14,787 nucleotides of DNA from Candidatus Woesearchaeota archaeon (GCA_015520525.1 WAPY01000094.1:1-14787), one strand, 5' to 3'. Shown: positions 6,422 through 13,191, counted from the first letter of the stretch. A program made the numbers and translations. The notes: generated by a model from the sequence alone, not told the origin.

Positions 6422-7141
6422 TTACTCCTTAAGTTTAAAATACACCCTCCTATTGTTCTTTCCCTTATTCTCAACCTTTATTATCTCAATTCCTCTTATT
6501 TCTCTTGTGTTCTTAACATGAGTTCCTGCGCAAGCTTGAATATCAACTCCATCAATATTTACAACTCTTATCGTTTTTATTGATTCAGGAAGGAGCTTCT
6601 TCAACTTCACTAAGTCCGGGATCTTGAATGCTTCCTCTCTCGGCATTAATGATAATGAAACATCATGCCCTTCATTAATTATTCTGTTGACTTCTTCTTC
6701 ATAATGTTTAAATTTGTCTCTGTCGAACTTTTCAAGGTTGAAATCAATACGGACTTTGTCCTCACTTATGTTGTTGCCAGTTATGAAAGCTCCTGTTTCT
6801 TTATGAATTACAGCTGATAATATATGCGCTGCAGTGTGGCATCTCATGAAATAATACCTCCTGTCCCAATCAATAATACCATGGACAGAATCCCCCGCAG
6901 ATAAACCGCAATGGTCAACTTTGTGAAGCACTCTTCCATCCTTCTTGAAAACATCAACGACTTTATACTCTCCACTGCCGCTTTTTAATGTTCCTGTGTC
7001 GTTCGGCTGGCCGCCTCCTCTCGGGTAGAATAAAGTCTTGTCAAGTTCAACCAAACAGCTGTTTTCATCTTCAACAACATTCTCGACTTTCGCATCAAAT
7101 TCTTTCTTGTAGCAGTCCAACATATAAAGCATTTCAGTCAT
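6422..7141 (-). CDS. alaX: Alanyl-tRNA editing protein AlaX (AlaX-M type)
   Basis: A free-standing trans-editing enzyme that hydrolyses Ser- or Gly-tRNA(Ala) made in error by alanyl-tRNA synthetase. It has the N-terminal glycine-rich segment FYPRGGGQPNDTG (38-50) seen in AlaRS and AlaX-M, followed by the zinc site: HTAAH with H102 and H106, and CAGTH with C204 and H208. Length (239 aa) matches the medium AlaX class. The ATG at 7141 follows GAGGTGAT, a strong SD, 9 bp after the radB stop, so it is translated from the radB transcript. No synthetase domain is present nearby. Assignment is secure. Confidence 0.95.
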   Translation of the reverse strand: MTEMLYMLDCYKKEFDAKVENVVEDENSCLVELDKTLFYPRGGGQPNDTGTLKSGSGEYKVVDVFKKDGRVLHKVDHCGLSAGDSVHGIIDWDRRYYFMRCHTAAHILSAVIHKETGAFITGNNISEDKVRIDFNLEKFDRDKFKHYEEEVNRIINEGHDVSLSLMPREEAFKIPDLVKLKKLLPESIKTIRVVNIDGVDIQACAGTHVKNTREIRGIEIIKVENKGKNNRRVYFKLKE

Positions 7142-7150
7142 AATATCACC

Positions 7151-7879
7151 TCAAAAGATTCTAAATTTGTTATCTTTCCCACTAGCTTCAAAAAATCCTC
7201 TTTCTTTAATTTCAAAAAATAAACTTTTCTCTGGTAAGCTTCTGTGTTTTATAAGAGTTATCTTTCTAAGATTGCCCTTTAAATTATCAAGCTGAATCAT
7301 ACACTTGCTTGCATATTTTATTATGTCACCGCCGACGATTTTAACATTGTTCTTATTGGAAAAATCAGCGTACACTTGATTTGTCATTATTACCGGAATA
7401 TTCTTTTTCCTGGCAATCTCATTCAACAGATTAACTTGTTTTCCAAGCCTCCTGTTTAACTCATGGACATTGCTCTCATCTTTTTCAACTCTGTAAAGGA
7501 AGGAAATAGTGTCCACAATAATCAATGAATATTTATTGTCTTTTGAATTTAAAATTAGCCTGTTCAATTCATCAAAAACCTTCTCCTGCTCTTCAAACCT
7601 TGTAGGCTTCATTAAAGAAATGTTCTTCAACACAGCTTTATAATCTTTAGTCAACTGTTTAAGCCTCTCAACAGAGAATCCGCCCTCACTGTCTATGAAG
7701 AAAACCTTCCCCTGTTTTGATGCGGATATGCTCGCCATTAAACACAAGGTTGTTTTTCCAGAAGCTGCAGGCCCATATACTGAGGTTATAATTCCCCTGT
7801 CGAAACCTCCATTCAGTAATTTGTCAATTACATCACTTCCAGAACTTAGTTTGTCATTGTTTTCGCTTTGATTTATCAT
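7151..7879 (-). CDS. radB: RadB recombinase paralogue
   Basis: A RecA/RadA-family ATPase without the N-terminal HhH domain of RadA, which is the hallmark of RadB, thought to act as a recombination mediator in euryarchaea. Walker A is GPAASGKTT (36-44), IDSEGGF lies at 62-68, Walker B is LIIVDTIS with D123, and the NQ of TNQVY (167-168) is the usual RecA-family sensor. Length 242 aa is normal. The ATG at 7879 is 26 bp from a TATA box (7901-7908) and has no SD, so it is leaderless. It heads the operon radB-alaX-DUF123; no repair gene accompanies it. Confidence 0.93.
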   Translation of the reverse strand: MINQSENNDKLSSGSDVIDKLLNGGFDRGIITSVYGPAASGKTTLCLMASISASKQGKVFFIDSEGGFSVERLKQLTKDYKAVLKNISLMKPTRFEEQEKVFDELNRLILNSKDNKYSLIIVDTISFLYRVEKDESNVHELNRRLGKQVNLLNEIARKKNIPVIMTNQVYADFSNKNNVKIVGGDIIKYASKCMIQLDNLKGNLRKITLIKHRSLPEKSLFFEIKERGFFEASGKDNKFRIF

Positions 7880-7900
7880 GAGAATAAAATAAGCTGATAG

Positions 7901-7908
7901 TTTATAAA
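7901..7908 (-). promoter_or_regulatory. TATA box of radB
   Basis: TTTATAAA on the minus strand, centred 26 bp from the radB ATG, predicts a leaderless start. Confidence 0.6.
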
Positions 7909-7915
7909 GTTTAAC

Positions 7916-7924
7916 AAAAAATAA
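7916..7924 (-). terminator. T-tract after nac
   Basis: A run of six T on the minus strand (7921-7916), about 20 bp after the nac stop and just before the radB TATA box. It is a likely U-tract termination site. Confidence 0.4.
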
Positions 7925-7939
7925 GATTACTTTTTGTTT

Positions 7940-8272
7940 TTATTCATTGCTCAATTTCAATATTGAAGACGCGATATCCCCATTAGTTTCTTTTAGAACC
8001 TTGATTACTTCATCTCTGCTTCTCCCAGTTTTTTCCACAACTAATTTAATATCCTCTTCAGAAGGTTCAAACTCTCTGTTCTCCTCAGAAATATTTCCAG
8101 TTATCTGGAAAGTATCCTGGCCCATTAAATTTACCTTAACAACTTGAGGAGAATTTATTATTATCCTCTTGTCAGGCGTTTCAATAATAACCTTCTCTGC
8201 GTCAATCTCCTGCTGTTGGATTCCCAGCCTTCTCATGGCCTCCTGCATCCTTCTTTGGTTCAGTCTTACCAT
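7940..8272 (-). CDS. nac: Archaeal nascent polypeptide-associated complex protein (NAC)
   Basis: A homodimeric ribosome-exit chaperone that meets nascent chains. The N-terminal basic segment VRLNQRRMQEAMRRLGI is the ribosome-binding region, followed by the NAC beta-barrel (about 25-70; VIIETPDKRIIINSPQV, QDTFQITG) and a C-terminal UBA domain (about 73-108; EDIKLVVEKTGRSRDEV then ALxxxxGDI-like NGDIASSILKL). At 110 aa it is full length. The start follows GAGGTGA, which overlaps the stop of the upstream Sec61-beta gene (one base between the two CDSs). Coupling with a translocon subunit makes sense, since both act at the ribosome exit. Confidence 0.96.
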   Translation of the reverse strand: MVRLNQRRMQEAMRRLGIQQQEIDAEKVIIETPDKRIIINSPQVVKVNLMGQDTFQITGNISEENREFEPSEEDIKLVVEKTGRSRDEVIKVLKETNGDIASSILKLSNE

Positions 8273-8273
8273 T

Positions 8274-8426
8274 TCACCTCAGCCTCAGCAGAACCTCAAT
8301 TACTATAGCAACAACTATAACAGCAACGATATGAGACGGCTTTATCTGAAGCTTGCTTTTGAACTCATCTGAATAACGCATCAATCCTCCGCCACTTGCG
8401 GGGAGCGCAATTTGATTCTTAGCCAT
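8274..8426 (-). CDS. Sec61-beta subunit of the protein translocon (50 aa)
   Basis: A 50-residue protein easily missed for its length. Its N-terminus MAKNQIALPASGGGLMRY is the conserved start of archaeal Sec61-beta, with the small-residue/glycine segment and then MRYSDE. A basic amphipathic stretch (EFKSKLQIKPSH) leads into one membrane helix (about 33-47, IVAVIVVAIVIEVLL). It is a tail-anchored subunit of SecY/Sec61 that helps pass nascent chains into the membrane. The SD GGTGTT lies 4 nt before the ATG. It ends in the SD of nac and starts 37 bp after the RNase P RNA, so the three may be one transcript. An AT-rich TATA-like patch at about 8446-8460 may give it a promoter of its own. Confidence 0.95.
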   Translation of the reverse strand: MAKNQIALPASGGGLMRYSDEFKSKLQIKPSHIVAVIVVAIVIEVLLRLR

Positions 8427-8463
8427 TCTAACACCTTCTTGTTAACCTTTAATAATATAATAT

Positions 8464-8714
8464 TTGGGTGGTTGTAAGCCGCCTTCTGTCAAACTTCTGA
8501 GAAGTTTGCCCTGACATTCTACTTAGCGCCGAAAAGGCTTGCACAGCTGGGGCTCGCCGTTTCACCAGATCTCCTGAAACGTCCTCCTAAAAGGATTCAT
8601 CCTTGACAGGAGCTGTTCCGTTTCTGAGCGGTTGCCTTCCCTTTCGGGAATCCTTACGGACAGCTTTTCTTGTGGGCGGACTTTCCTCCTCTCGGATAGT
8701 CAGGCACCACCCAA
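8464..8714 (-). ncRNA. rnpB: RNase P RNA (archaeal type)
   Basis: The ribozyme of RNase P, which trims 5' leaders from pre-tRNA. On the minus strand the universal motif GAGGAAAGTCCGCCC lies at about 8688-8674 and GACAGAAGGCGGCTTAC at 8490-8474; these are the two most conserved RNase P RNA blocks, and they form the P4 core. The ends pair as P1, TTGGGTGGT 8714-8706 with ACCACCCAA 8472-8464. Inner hairpins are visible, for example TTCCCGAAAGGGAA near 8651-8638. At about 250 nt it is compact for an archaeal RNase P RNA. The AT-rich promoter sits upstream at about 8734-8743. Confidence 0.95.
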
Positions 8715-8733
8715 GTTGAAGGACAGAACAGGA

Positions 8734-8743
8734 TTTTAAAAAC
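8734..8743 (-). promoter_or_regulatory. TATA box of the RNase P RNA
   Basis: GTTTTTAAAA on the minus strand is centred about 25 bp from base 8714, the predicted 5' end set by helix P1. The two estimates agree. Confidence 0.55.
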
Positions 8744-8766
8744 TTTTTCATATTTTTACATAAAAC

Positions 8767-8774
8767 TTTTTATA
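8767..8774 (+). promoter_or_regulatory. TATA box of the MinD-like operon
   Basis: TTTTTATA lies about 29 bp before the ATG at 8800. It would leave no room for a start at TTG 8776, so it decides the start of the downstream gene and predicts a leaderless or near-leaderless mRNA. Confidence 0.6.
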
Positions 8775-8799
8775 CTTGTTCACTTTCTCCTATTACTTC

Positions 8800-9273
8800 A
8801 TGAGAGACATCTTACTTGACTGTAAAGACGAGCTTAAGCGGGCGGAGCATTTGGTCTTCGTCAGTATGAAATACTCGCGAACTGTTGATGTTATAAGGTC
8901 AATAATTAAGAGATTAATTTCTGTTTATCAACTTCTTATCGATGCTCTGTTAAAGTACAAGCAGGATGAAGGTGAAGATTTTGAAATGCCGAAAACTTAC
9001 GGCTTGAAAACTCAACTCATAAGAAAGTATTTCCAGGATGACGAGACAGTTATGAAAGAGCTTGACTTCTATTTCTACTTGAACAAACTTCTTAGGGCGA
9101 AGTTTGAGTCATTTAATGAGTACAGAAGACATGTTAATATGAAATTGACCTTGGACGGCAAGGAAGTAACTATTGATTATGATACTGTGTTGGAATATTA
9201 CAAAAGAAGCATGAACTTCTTTAAATATATCATCAAAACATATTTAAATGAAGAAGAATTAGAGGACTATTAG
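8800..9273 (+). CDS. Conserved-looking all-helical protein of unknown function, 157 aa
   Basis: I cannot name this family with confidence. It is a soluble, all-alpha protein starting [18 protein letters not shown], with long charged helices ([39 protein letters not shown]), a basic EYRRHV element, a short beta-like segment ([14 protein letters not shown]) and a final helix ending in acidic EEELEDY. The layout resembles HEPN-like four-helix proteins, but no catalytic R-x4-6-H motif is evident. I chose the ATG at 8800 instead of the in-frame TTG at 8776 because the TATA box at 8767-8774 requires it. It heads an operon with a MinD-like ATPase, whose ATG is 7 bp after its stop, so it may be a partner or cargo of that ATPase. 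Confidence 0.75.
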   Translation: MRDILLDCKDELKRAEHLVFVSMKYSRTVDVIRSIIKRLISVYQLLIDALLKYKQDEGEDFEMPKTYGLKTQLIRKYFQDDETVMKELDFYFYLNKLLRAKFESFNEYRRHVNMKLTLDGKEVTIDYDTVLEYYKRSMNFFKYIIKTYLNEEELEDY

Positions 9274-9280
9274 ATGCTTT

Positions 9281-10078
9281 ATGACGAGAATACTGCTAGT
9301 AACTTCTGGAAAAGGAGGAGTTGGAAAAACAACAACTGCAGTGAACCTTGCCCACTCATTGTATTCTTACGGTAGAAAAGTTGTTCTTATAGATTTAAAC
9401 TTATACTCTGCAGATGTAAACCTCCACTTGGGAGCGTTCAGAGCCGACAAAACTCTCCACGACCTACTGGAAGGAAACGCCAAGGAAGAAGATATCCTTT
9501 ACACTCATAATTCTGGGCTCATTTTCATACCGGGAGCTGTTGCTTTGAATAAAGCAAAGAAAATAGATGCGGATAAAGTTAAAGAGGGCGTTGACAAAAT
9601 CCTGAAATTTTTAGATAAAAAATCAGAAGTTATTGTTATTGATGCAGGTATAATCTTCATGAACCATGTTAAAGATTTGTTGGATAAAGTAACAGATATT
9701 ATACTAGTTACAACTCCTGATAAGGAATCTGTTGTTAACACTTTAAAGGCGTCGAAGCTTGCTGAGGAGAAAGGAAAGAATATAATAGGTGTGGTGGTTA
9801 ACAAAGTCAAAGGGAGTAAAGTTGAAATGAACAGTGATGAAATAGAGAAGTTCATAGAACAGCCGGTTCTTGTAGAGATTCCGCATGATGATGAAGTAAT
9901 GTACGCTCAAAGGTTGGAGTTTCCCGTGACTCACTACAAACCGGATGCGAATGTCAGCGTTAAATTTAGAGAACTCGCCTCAAAACTCATAGGAAAAAGC
10001 TACGCTAAAAAACTCGCCGATGAGGAAAAAGAAAGCTTGTTCATAAAAATTCTTAAAAGTTTAGGCCTTGCAAAATGA
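9281..10078 (+). CDS. MinD/ParA-type ATPase with altered active site
   Basis: A deviant Walker A ATPase of the MinD/ParA class, a membrane- or DNA-binding spatial regulator. [11 protein letters not shown] (9-19) carries the signature lysine K11 and catalytic K16, and alignment to E. coli MinD is gap-free up to that point. D38 is kept but the position of E. coli D40, needed for ATP hydrolysis, is Asn (IDLN, N40). Walker B is VIVIDAGI, but the usual S/T-P-A/P-G that follows is absent. The C-terminal [15 protein letters not shown] is an amphipathic basic helix like the MinD membrane-targeting sequence. The stop overlaps the next ATG (ATGA), so coupling to the membrane protein is likely. It may dimerise on ATP and hydrolyse slowly. 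Family sure; role open. Confidence 0.88.
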   Translation: MTRILLVTSGKGGVGKTTTAVNLAHSLYSYGRKVVLIDLNLYSADVNLHLGAFRADKTLHDLLEGNAKEEDILYTHNSGLIFIPGAVALNKAKKIDADKVKEGVDKILKFLDKKSEVIVIDAGIIFMNHVKDLLDKVTDIILVTTPDKESVVNTLKASKLAEEKGKNIIGVVVNKVKGSKVEMNSDEIEKFIEQPVLVEIPHDDEVMYAQRLEFPVTHYKPDANVSVKFRELASKLIGKSYAKKLADEEKESLFIKILKSLGLAK

Positions 10079-10575
10079 GTTACGAGAAGCTAATAGAAAA
10101 ACTTAGGAAAAAAGGGTGGAGTGAGCAGGACATACAGCATACAATAGAAATATTGTCAAGCCCAACTAAAGGGGTATCATCCGTCAGATTCCTATATTGG
10201 GTGTCATTGTTCGTTGGTTTAATCGCTAATTTCTTCATATCAATATTTGTGATTCCTTTTCTCTTAATAATCCCTACAAAATGGGTTTATCTGATACTTG
10301 CAATAATAGCCATAAGCTTGGGGATGCTGTTCAATTCCCTGCTTAATGAGATAGAATCACTTGGAGGTCTCTATGTTGTTTCAGTCCTGTTCATGCCCTC
10401 TTTAGTTTTATTAAATGCTTATTTAATGATAAGAACCGTTGGTTTCATAAGCCAAATGACAAAGTTAGTGCAGTTATCAAGTACAGAAGTTTCAACTATG
10501 GTTACTGTATACTCATTGATTTTTATTCTCCCATTTGCAGTTCAAAAAATAAAAGAGAATGTTCAGATAATGTGA
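10075..10575 (+). CDS. Small polytopic membrane protein, unknown function
   Basis: I do not recognise this protein. A cytoplasmic head of about 35 residues ([18 protein letters not shown], helix-turn-helix of the small UBA/SHOCT sort) is followed by about four transmembrane segments: roughly 38-66, 70-88, 98-120 and 141-160. There are no catalytic motifs, and the C-terminal tail is short ([11 protein letters not shown]). It overlaps the MinD-like gene by 4 bp, and translational coupling implies a working pair: a membrane receptor or anchor for the ATPase, which itself has a membrane-targeting helix. The last gene of the operon is followed by pyrimidine-rich sequence. Confidence 0.7.
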   Translation: MSYEKLIEKLRKKGWSEQDIQHTIEILSSPTKGVSSVRFLYWVSLFVGLIANFFISIFVIPFLLIIPTKWVYLILAIIAISLGMLFNSLLNEIESLGGLYVVSVLFMPSLVLLNAYLMIRTVGFISQMTKLVQLSSTEVSTMVTVYSLIFILPFAVQKIKENVQIM

Positions 10576-10580
10576 TAATC

Positions 10581-10605
10581 CTCTTCTTTTGTTTGTCTCT
10601 TTCTC
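10581..10605 (+). terminator. Pyrimidine/T-rich tract after the MinD-like operon
   Basis: A run of T and C (TCTTCTTTTGTTTGTCTC and flanks) starts 6 bp after the operon's last stop and precedes the rps13 promoter. It is a plausible archaeal termination zone without a stem. Confidence 0.35.
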
Positions 10606-10630
10606 AGCTTAGACAATCAAAAGCGAAAGC

Positions 10631-10640
10631 TTTAAATATA
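10631..10640 (+). promoter_or_regulatory. TATA box of the rps13 operon
   Basis: TTTAAATATA, a near-consensus archaeal TATA box with purine-rich GCGAAAGC upstream (BRE-like), predicts a transcript start near 10660-10663. That is exactly where the leader stem begins. Confidence 0.7.
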
Positions 10641-10662
10641 AACCCTTAACACTTCAAAGGCA

Positions 10663-10722
10663 AAGCCCGAGTTCATGAAAATGAGCGAGGTTAGGGTGAC
10701 TAACTTCTAACTTCTCGGGTTT
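10663..10722 (+). promoter_or_regulatory. Structured RNA leader of the rps13-rps4-rps11-rpoD operon
   Basis: As RNA, AAGCCCGAG 10663-10671 pairs with CTCGGGTTT 10714-10722 (9 bp, one G-U). Inside is a 16-nt purine-rich strand (10672-10687) and a hairpin GAGGTTAG 10687-10694 with CTAACTTC 10700-10707, loop GGTGA. CTAACTT occurs twice in tandem (10700-10706, 10707-10713), so the hairpin can form in two registers. The blocks GCGAGGT (10685-10691) and CTTCTCGG (10711-10718) are identical to those in the rps2 leader. The ATG of rps13 is 32 nt after the stem. The element is a candidate autoregulatory site for a 30S protein; which protein binds is unknown. Confidence 0.55.
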
Positions 10723-10754
10723 AATTACAATCATACCAACAATAAGGGGAAAAA

Positions 10755-11258
10755 ATGAAAGAAACAAAAAATCAAAACAATCCTGCTGGAGAAGTTAATT
10801 CAGACTTCAAACACATAATAAGATTAGCAAACGCAGACTTAAACGGAAATAAAAAAGTTATAACATCCCTGCAGGCGATAAAGGGCGTCAGCTTCATGAT
10901 GGCAAATGCCATATGCAAAGTGGCAGGAGTTGACCCAAATAAGAAAGCAGGAGTTTTAACAGATGAAGAAGTTTCAAAATTAGAAGCAATACTCAAAGAG
11001 CCCGTTAAATTTGGAATTCCTGAATGGATGTTCAACAGAAGAAAAGACATAGAGAGCGGAGCGACAGAACACTTAGTTGGAGTAGACCTTCAAGTGAGGC
11101 TTGAAGAAGACTTGAGAAGGATGAAAATGATGAAGAGCTACAAAGGAATAAGACATATGTTCCACCTTCCAGTGAGAGGCCAAAGAACAAGGTCAAACTT
11201 CAGAAGAGGAAAAGGAAAAGTTATGGGCGTCACAAAGAAAAAAACTGCCAAGAAATAA
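10755..11258 (+). CDS. rps13: 30S ribosomal protein uS13
   Basis: Archaeal uS13 of the small-subunit head, contacting the P-site tRNA and forming intersubunit bridges. DFKHIIRLANADLNGNK starts the family core at about residue 18. The helix-two-turn-helix region ITSLQAIKGVSFMMANAIC follows, then a long helical segment (VDLQVRLEEDLRRMKMM) and the basic tail YKGIRHMFHLPVRGQRTRSN leading to GVTKKKTAKK. The 167 aa include an extra N-terminal stretch of about 17 residues (MKETKNQNNPAGEVNS). GGGGA, a weak SD, sits before the ATG at 10755. It is the first gene of the operon and follows a 90-nt structured leader, so translation control of the whole unit could act here. Confidence 0.97.
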   Translation: MKETKNQNNPAGEVNSDFKHIIRLANADLNGNKKVITSLQAIKGVSFMMANAICKVAGVDPNKKAGVLTDEEVSKLEAILKEPVKFGIPEWMFNRRKDIESGATEHLVGVDLQVRLEEDLRRMKMMKSYKGIRHMFHLPVRGQRTRSNFRRGKGKVMGVTKKKTAKK

Positions 11259-11272
11259 AGGTGTTATAAAAA

Positions 11273-11959
11273 ATGGGCGACATTAAAAGACAAAGAAGAA
11301 AATACTCAAGGCCAAGCAAGCCCTGGGAAAAAGAAAGGATACTCAAAGAAGCATCATTAATAAAAGAATATGGGTTCAAGAACAAGAAAGAACTCTGGAG
11401 AATGGAATCCCTGCTTAAAGACTTCAAAGAAAGGGCGAAGGAGTTCGTCAGAGGAACAGAAGAGGATATCAAAGGAAGCCAGGAACTCATAAAAAAATTG
11501 CATTCATTAGGCTTAATTGAAGCGGACGCTAAGATAGATGATGTCTTAGGATTAAACATAAAACAACTGCTTGACAGGAGGCTTCAAACGATAGTGTATA
11601 AGAAAAGCTTAGCATTGTCAATGAAACAGGCGAGGCAATTAATCACACACGGAGCCATACTCGTAGGAGATAAAGCAGTAACATCGCCCTCCTACCTTGT
11701 AAAAAGGGAGGAAGAACAGCTGGTTGTCATAAATCCGAACTCAAAATTCGCAAACCCGGACCATCCAGAAATGGTCAAAATAAAGAACAAATTAAGTTTG
11801 AAAAAAGAGAGCGAGTCCAAAGAAGCAGAGAAAGAGGAAAAGACAGCAGAAAAAACAGAGAAGAAGGATAAAGAATCAGAGGAACAGTCAGTAAAAGAAT
11901 CAAAGGATGATACTCAAAAAGAACAAAAAGCCAAAAAAGAAGAGAAGGTTGAAAAATGA
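11273..11959 (+). CDS. rps4: 30S ribosomal protein uS4 with long charged tail
   Basis: Archaeal uS4, an early 16S rRNA-binding assembly protein. The N-terminal [18 protein letters not shown] is the archaeal type. The S4 RNA-binding domain spans about 101-150 ([34 protein letters not shown]). The family core ends near residue 176 ([10 protein letters not shown]). A further 50 or so residues are almost only Lys, Glu, Ser and Asp ([14 protein letters not shown] and onward) and are presumably disordered, making the protein clearly longer than the usual 170-180 aa. The SD AAGGTG is 14 bp after rps13; the stop overlaps the rps11 ATG (ATGA). The open frame and junction show the tail is real coding sequence. 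Confidence 0.96.
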   Translation: MGDIKRQRRKYSRPSKPWEKERILKEASLIKEYGFKNKKELWRMESLLKDFKERAKEFVRGTEEDIKGSQELIKKLHSLGLIEADAKIDDVLGLNIKQLLDRRLQTIVYKKSLALSMKQARQLITHGAILVGDKAVTSPSYLVKREEEQLVVINPNSKFANPDHPEMVKIKNKLSLKKESESKEAEKEEKTAEKTEKKDKESEEQSVKESKDDTQKEQKAKKEEKVEK

Positions 11960-12381
11960 GCGAAGAGAAAACACAAAATAAACCTCAGGAAAAGAAGACA
12001 AGATGGGGCATAGCCCACATTTATTCCTCATACAATAACACAATCATACACATAACAGACCTTTCAGGAGCCGAAACTATAGCGAGAGCTTCTGGAGGAA
12101 TGGTCGTCAAACAGCAGAGGCTTGAAAGCAGTCCAACAGCAGCTATGATAGCAGCGAAAACTGCCGGAAGAATTGCTTTGGACAAAGGAATAAACGCCCT
12201 GCACATAAGAATAAAAGCTCCGGGAGGTCATGAAGGACCGACAAATCCTGGACCGGGAGCTCAAGCGGCAGTGAGAGCGCTGTCAAGATTAAGATTCAAA
12301 ATTGGAGTTATAGAGGATATAACCCCAATACCTCATGACGGATGCAGAAAATCCGGAGGAAAAAGAGGAAGAAGAGTATGA
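11956..12381 (+). CDS. rps11: 30S ribosomal protein uS11
   Basis: uS11 of the 30S platform. [19 protein letters not shown] (about 17-35), [18 protein letters not shown], the glycine-rich [20 protein letters not shown] (about 87-106) and the C-terminal [19 protein letters not shown] are all diagnostic. At 141 aa it is full length, with a short charged N-terminal extension ([14 protein letters not shown]). The ATG overlaps the rps4 stop by 4 bp, and its own stop overlaps the rpoD ATG, so the three genes are translationally coupled. Confidence 0.98.
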   Translation: MSEEKTQNKPQEKKTRWGIAHIYSSYNNTIIHITDLSGAETIARASGGMVVKQQRLESSPTAAMIAAKTAGRIALDKGINALHIRIKAPGGHEGPTNPGPGAQAAVRALSRLRFKIGVIEDITPIPHDGCRKSGGKRGRRV

Positions 12382-13169
12382 AAATAACCGTGCTTGATAA
12401 AAAAGGGCTAAAACTGAAACTGCTCGTTTCAGGGACGAACACAACATACATGAACACATTGAGAAGAGCAATAGTAGAAGAAGTGCCCACAATGGCAATA
12501 GAGGATGTTGAGTTTTTCAAAAATGACTCTGTGATGTATGATGAGATCCTCGCGCACAGGCTTGGACTAATACCCTTAACAACTCCCCTCAATGATTACA
12601 ACTTCAGAGAAACATGCACATGCGGAGGAGTAGGCTGTGCAAAATGCCAAGTTAAATTCACACTAAAAGCCAAGGGTCCAAAAACAGTTTATGCGTCAGA
12701 ACTCAAAAGCACAGACCCCAATGTCAAACCAGTTTATCCAAACATACCAATAGTAAAACTCACAGAAGGACAAACAGTAGAACTTGAAGCAACAGCAGAA
12801 CTTGGAAGAGGAAAAGAACACATGAAATGGAGCCCCGGCTTGGCTTATTATCATCAAGTCGCAGACATCACAATAAACAATGACAAAATAAAAGACAAAG
12901 AGGAATGCGCCAAACAATGTCCGAAGAAAGTGCTCTCAGTAGAAGGAGGAAAATTAGTTGCTAAAAAAGACAAAATATACGACTGCGACTTATGCGGCGC
13001 GTGCAGTGACAAATGCAAAGAAGGAATAAAAGTTGAACCTAAAGAAGACGAATTCATATTTTATGTTGAATCTTGGGGTCAGCTCAGCACAGACGAAATC
13101 GTCAAGAGAGCAACCCAAGAGATAGAAAACAAATTTAATGATTTTATAGAATCAATAAAAAAAGCGTAA
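12378..13169 (+). CDS. rpoD: RNA polymerase subunit D (Rpo3) with Fe-S domain
   Basis: Archaeal RpoD, homologue of bacterial alpha and eukaryotic Rpb3, which with RpoL nucleates polymerase assembly. The alpha-like motif [20 protein letters not shown] lies at about 26-45. A small Cys cluster is at C80, C82, C87 and C90. A ferredoxin-like insert holds C177, C181 (CAKQCP) and C203, C206, C209, C213 ([11 protein letters not shown]). This provides four ligands for one [4Fe-4S] cluster (C203, C206, C209, C181) but too few for two. I start at ATG 12378, which overlaps the rps11 stop in the usual ATGA junction. An in-frame ATG at 12342 would add 12 basic residues inside rps11 and is unlikely. The product is 263 aa. 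Confidence 0.96.
   Translation: MKITVLDKKGLKLKLLVSGTNTTYMNTLRRAIVEEVPTMAIEDVEFFKNDSVMYDEILAHRLGLIPLTTPLNDYNFRETCTCGGVGCAKCQVKFTLKAKGPKTVYASELKSTDPNVKPVYPNIPIVKLTEGQTVELEATAELGRGKEHMKWSPGLAYYHQVADITINNDKIKDKEECAKQCPKKVLSVEGGKLVAKKDKIYDCDLCGACSDKCKEGIKVEPKEDEFIFYVESWGQLSTDEIVKRATQEIENKFNDFIESIKKA
13142..13149 (+). promoter_or_regulatory. Possible TATA box for tRNA-Leu
   Basis: TTTTATAG in the last codons of rpoD could start a transcript at about 13170, just ahead of the tRNA. A small palindrome (ATTGC-TTT-GCAAT, 13169-13181) follows. Co-transcription from the rps13 promoter is equally possible. Confidence 0.3.
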
Positions 13170-13191
13170 TTGCTTTGCAATCAAACTCCTT

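Noticed and set aside
8776..8799. TTG start 8 codons upstream for the helical protein at 8800
   Set aside because: The TATA box at 8767-8774 would lie right before it, leaving the TTG upstream of the expected transcript start.
10663..10722. C/D-box guide RNA in the rps13 leader
   Set aside because: There is no RTGATGA plus CTGA pair in the right order; ATGAAAATGA is not a good C box and no D box follows. A leader element explains it better.
12342..12377. Longer RpoD start at ATG 12342
   Set aside because: It would place 12 Lys/Arg-rich residues inside rps11. The ATG at 12378 forms the usual ATGA junction, and [10 protein letters not shown] fits the family's start.
11230..12592. Several open frames of 60-110 codons on the minus strand across rps4-rps11-rpoD
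   Set aside because: They are antisense to strongly conserved genes, Ser/Leu/Phe-rich as expected from complemented Lys/Glu/Arg codons, and have no promoter or SD.
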